From contig QKWP01000112.1 in NCBI GenBank assembly GCA_003550325.1, forward strand, positions 318,719 to 382,718: a DNA stretch of 64,000 nt, written 5' to 3'. The translations under genes were made by a program, and so were the position numbers. Under the pieces are notes generated by a model. It ran no database searches and was not told the origin of the DNA. It saw only the letters and a list, made by a program, of their open reading frames with translations. This DNA is from Gigaspora rosea. Taxonomy: Eukaryota > Glomeromycota > Glomeromycetes > Diversisporales > Gigasporaceae. Below, piece by piece: positions 60,751 through 64,000 of this stretch (within the stretch, counting starts at the first letter, position 1; the number at the start of each line of letters is the position of its first letter).

Positions 60751-61090
60751 GGAGTGTCTTCAATTAAAAGGGCCCATTTTTACATATATTTTATTTTGAG
60801 ATATTTGAGTTTAATTATTTGTTTTGATTTTCGGACTGATCCGGGATCAATCAAATTTCATGATATTGATTGGTTAAAGACGGCAGGTGACTATCGGGTA
60901 AACTCGTGACGTGTTGGCTCTACGCAGCCTCATGTAATTTTTCTTTTTACATTATCTTGATTTTTTATTATGTAATTCGACTTTCATTTATAATTAAAAA
61001 AAGTCAATCATGTCAAAATTTATATGAATTTAACGAAAACTCATTTTTCAAAAAAATGTAAAAATGGGCCCTTTTAATTGAAGACACCCC
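60751..61090. mobile_element. MITE family F, copy 2, with 34-bp inverted ends
   Basis: GGAGTGTCTTCAATTAAAAG, then GGCCCATTTTTACA, on the left is matched with one mismatch by the complement on the right (ending GAAGACACCCC). ATAT borders both sides. It is 340 bp and interrupts an ATCGAT-motif region whose halves lie at 60730-60750 and 61091-61270. Less decayed than copy 1 at 50234. Confidence 0.82.
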
Positions 61091-61590
61091 ATATAGCAAT
61101 TAATCGATTTATATCGATAGAAAATAATGATATATATCGATTAATTTGTTATATATCATTACATATCTATAATCGATATGTATTGTAATTAGAAGAACAT
61201 CATTATAAATCTAATAATCGATTATCATCGAATTATTTAAATTGATGCATAATGATTATTAGCTATTAATCGCCAGATCTTTGATGACGCGATAAATTAT
61301 AAGTTTTGTTACGATCTACATTACAGATCATACTTTTACTCATAGATTATCTACTAGTAGATCTAGTTTTTTTTTAATTGCTTTTGTTTTTTTTCGTTTA
61401 TTTTCATTTTCAATTTTTTTAATTATATATTTTTTTTATTTATATTTATTTATTTATTTTATTATAGTTTTTTTTATTTGTTTAATACCGCTTTTGTATA
61501 TTTGACTTTCTTTTTATAAGATAAGTAATATTTAACTTCATATATTTGTTTATTTTATTTTCCTTACTAACCTTTTTTTTTCTTTATTGC
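61091..61590. repeat. ATCGAT-motif region and T-rich DNA
   Basis: AATCGATTTATATCGATAGA, ATATATCGATTAATTTG and TAATCGATTATCATCGAATT recur to about 61270. The style matches 3830-4203 and 15666-15740. The remainder is T-rich with no gene. Confidence 0.4.
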
Positions 61591-62350
61591 AGTGCCGTTT
61601 TTACCAGATGGGAGTTTGAAATGCCTTTGTTGTTGGTGCCATTATTACCGGAGGGAATTTGAAATATCTTTGTCATTGGTGTCGTCGTTGTGGGGGTCAT
61701 GAATATCTTTTCGTTGGCGTTGTCATTGTGGGAGTCATGGAATTTCTTTCCATTGGCGTTGGGGTATGTTAGTAGTTTGAAATGTTTTTTTTGTTTATTT
61801 ACCTGTTTAACTCGTTTATTTTTTTTTGTTGATTAATGATTTTGTCGCTAGTGTCGTGGTGCTTTATTGAATTAAAGTTTTGAAATAGTTCTACTGGTTT
61901 CGGTATTGTCGTGGTGTTATTTTTGTCGCATATTTTGGCTGCTTCTTTTGGGTGCTGCCCTATTTAGTCTAGTTTTTTTTTAGTTCTTTTAACTAATCTT
62001 TTTCTTTAGGCTTTTCAGGTTGTTAATAATTTCTTTACCTATATCGTTGGTGTCTGGAGTTGTGTCGGTATCATCGTTATTGAAGCCATAAATACCTTTG
62101 TCGTTGGTATTGTCGTAATTGGTAGTTCATCCTTGGTTTAAGATCTTGGTATAGTTCTAATAGTTTTTGTATTGTTGTGATGTTACTTTTGTTGTGTAGT
62201 TTTTTTTTTAACTATTTTATTTTAGGCTTTTCAGAACATTCGTTGGTGTCTTGTTACTGGAGTTGCGTCCTTGGAGTTCTAAAATATGTCTTCGTATGTG
62301 GTCGTTAGTAAAGTCATAAATATCTTTGTCTTTGGTGTCGTTGGTGCTTT
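61591..62350 (+). repeat. GT-rich degenerate tandem repeat
   Basis: Blocks of the form TTTGTCGTTGGTGTCGT followed by GGGAGTCATGAATATC or GGAGTTTGAAAT repeat every ~60-80 bp near 61600-61770, then more loosely near 61830-62330. No long open frame on either strand. It may be an eroded coding or noncoding repeat, source unknown. Confidence 0.4.
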
Positions 62351-63704
62351 GTTGTACTTAGGTCTTGTATGGTTCTACTGGGTTTCGGTATTGTCATGAT
62401 GTAATTCTTCCATACATTTTCTTGCATCTTTGTTATATAGCATATCCACCAATTTGATTTTTTTTTGTTTGTTTTGACGCATCCCAAAATTATAGTTACA
62501 CAATATGCAGGGTAAGTCAGCTAGTTGACGCATGATTTAGACCAATAAAATTTAGAACATGTGATACAGTTAAACTATCTACTGTACTATAAATATGCAT
62601 AACTTGCTTTTAGAAAAATTAGAAAGTGTGTGATTCCAGGGACTAAAAGCAAGTAGGCAGGGCCTACAGATTCCTCACCCGCCACATAAGGTAATGATTT
62701 GTCTATATAGACCATATGCAAGAGTGTTTTCTTTTTACAACAAAGTAATACAATTACTTTCTAACCTTTTAGTATGTACTTACTAGACCCGGGCTTACTA
62801 TATAGTTAAAAATTGGTGGAATATAACATTGCCTGGGTCTTGTAAGCGAAAATTTTACGGTACTACCTTTATAAAGAACTATATGCCGGTATAAATTTAT
62901 CAATCTCGCTCAAGAACTTTATTTCTTATATTTATTATAAGTATTCGGTTGTTTTGCATTTTGCTAACACTTTTTTTTATAACTTTTTTTTTTTGATAGA
63001 TAATTGGTGTCGAATATTGGATTTAGATCGCAAGTTTGGTCTGTATAAGCGAATGTTGGCCAAATATTCTAGTAAATTTTTCTAAAGGTTTAATCATTTT
63101 TGACTTCTCTATATTCAACATAACTATTCAATCAATAGTAATGACTAATGAAGATATAAGCAAAACAAAATAATGAAATGTCAAGAAAGGTTTATTTATT
63201 ATGGGTGAATACGAAAATGTGCTTGCTAATTTAACAGGTGAATTAATTAAATCGCTGAAGAATATACTAATAATGCATTTGTTGAGGAAAAATATATTTT
63301 ATTATGAGAAGCATTTTAAGATTTAACCAGATTGTTAGAAATTGAAACCGGACAATACAACGGCATTAAGATATCAGTGAGAAATTAATTATACGATGAA
63401 AAGGTATAATAAATCAGCCGCAATTTGTCACTGTAATAATTGGTAAGTTTGAAATGAATTTTTATAGTTATCACGAAGAAATTATGATTATTCTAATACA
63501 AGCTCTAATATAACCTTAATTTATATTGTATTTAGCTTTGATATCTGAGACCGTCCAAAAAATTTTTTAGCTTTAATCGATTTTTTATTATTAGTAGAAT
63601 CTAAGGCATTCGAATGTCGAATTATATTTTAGTTCAGACTGGTGATTAGGAATGAACGCCGCAAATTCAAAATGTTTTTGCCCATGGTATTATTTTTTTT
63701 TTTT
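62351..63704. other. A+T-rich DNA, nothing recognised
   Basis: A short inverted pair (TACTAGACCCGGGC near 62785 and GCCTGGGTCTTGTA near 62832) is present. No gene supported. Confidence 0.35.
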
Positions 63705-64000
63705 TGTGTTAAAGTTCCCGCTTTGGGTGAGAGTTTATTTAATCAAGCCTGTGAATCAAGGGCGCCTCTTTGGGCGCACCCACAATTGAGTTACATTGAA
63801 TGAGAGTACAACTAGCCACACGTACAACTTTTGGTTGTCTAATTTAAGTAGTCCGCCCGAAGGTTCTACACTAGTTGCCATACCTACAACCCAACTAGAG
63901 GATTGCCTATTTAAACCCTCTGGTCCAACGCTTCGCATGTCAATCCTACTTGTGATCACTGGTACAGCCCTCTGATACATTAGTCAGTCGAAGACAGTCC
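63705..64000 (-). mobile_element. 3' end of a poly(A)-tailed retroposed sequence (runs off the window)
   Basis: On the minus strand, GC-richer sequence ends with AATAAACTCTCACCC, then GCGGGAACTTTAACAC and an A-run at 63692-63704. AATAAA lies about 30 nt before the A-run, as in a cleaved and polyadenylated RNA copied back to DNA. A 74-codon minus frame (63980-63756) matches nothing I know. An LTR reading is possible (TG..CA edge and a TTTAAATAGG box near 63910) but the A-run argues for a retroposon. The 5' end and target duplication lie outside the window. Confidence 0.45.

Noticed and set aside
63705-64000. LTR of a retrotransposon (TG edge, TATA-like box, AATAAA)
   Set aside because: An A-run directly follows the AATAAA-bearing end, no primer-binding site is seen and no partner repeat lies in the window; a retroposon fits better.

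Overview
The window is strongly A+T-rich fungal nuclear DNA with few genes. The best fit is the arbuscular mycorrhizal fungus Rhizophagus irregularis or a close relative. This is inferred from short GT-AG introns, a LINE whose reverse transcriptase reads G-I-D-Q-G-E-T-I-S-P and Y-M-D-D, a decayed Sel1-repeat gene and dense foldback/MITE content. No search was run, so the species is an inference.

Layout. 1-1128 (+): 3' part of a secreted Ser/Thr-rich protein gene with a MITE sitting exactly at its splice donor. 1.1-4.4 kb: a MITE cluster. 4431-12157 (+): a complete-length but broken non-LTR retrotransposon flanked by an 18-bp target duplication. 13431-15579 (-): a nine-exon cystathionine beta-synthase-type gene, reconstructed without a phase conflict. 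16.4-20.4 kb: more MITEs, including foldback elements nested inside each other. 22147-23340 (+): a Tc1-type transposon with two frameshifts. 24.1-31 kb (+): LINE relics decayed by transitions, interrupted by a tRNA-promoter retroposon at 28065-28818. 32577-35707 (+): a nine-exon RanBPM/Vid30-type gene. It is convergent with a TMEM135-like membrane protein gene at about 36308-38340 (-). 41605-46888: a 5.3-kb hAT-like element holding a satellite of palindromic monomers with further insertions. 48-53 kb: MITEs and palindromes. About 53480-56020 (-): a decayed, tandemly duplicated Sel1-repeat gene. 57612-58502 and 59753-60318: two more hAT-like elements. 60751-61090: a MITE with a second copy at 50.2 kb. 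63705-64000 (-): the 3' end of a poly(A)-tailed retroposed sequence.

How it works together. The three intact-looking host genes are unrelated housekeeping genes: sulfur amino acid synthesis, a GID/CTLH ubiquitin-ligase subunit and an organelle membrane protein. They sit as islands between transposons. The main novelty is in the mobile DNA. Three hAT-like elements with 8-bp target duplications each carry their own short motif amplified just inside the ends. One of them carries a dyad-symmetric satellite. The LINE's ORF1 encodes a chain of about six diverged repeats of roughly 50-65 residues that I cannot assign to a known ORF1 domain. All coordinates were read by eye; exon boundaries were checked for splice dinucleotides and phase.
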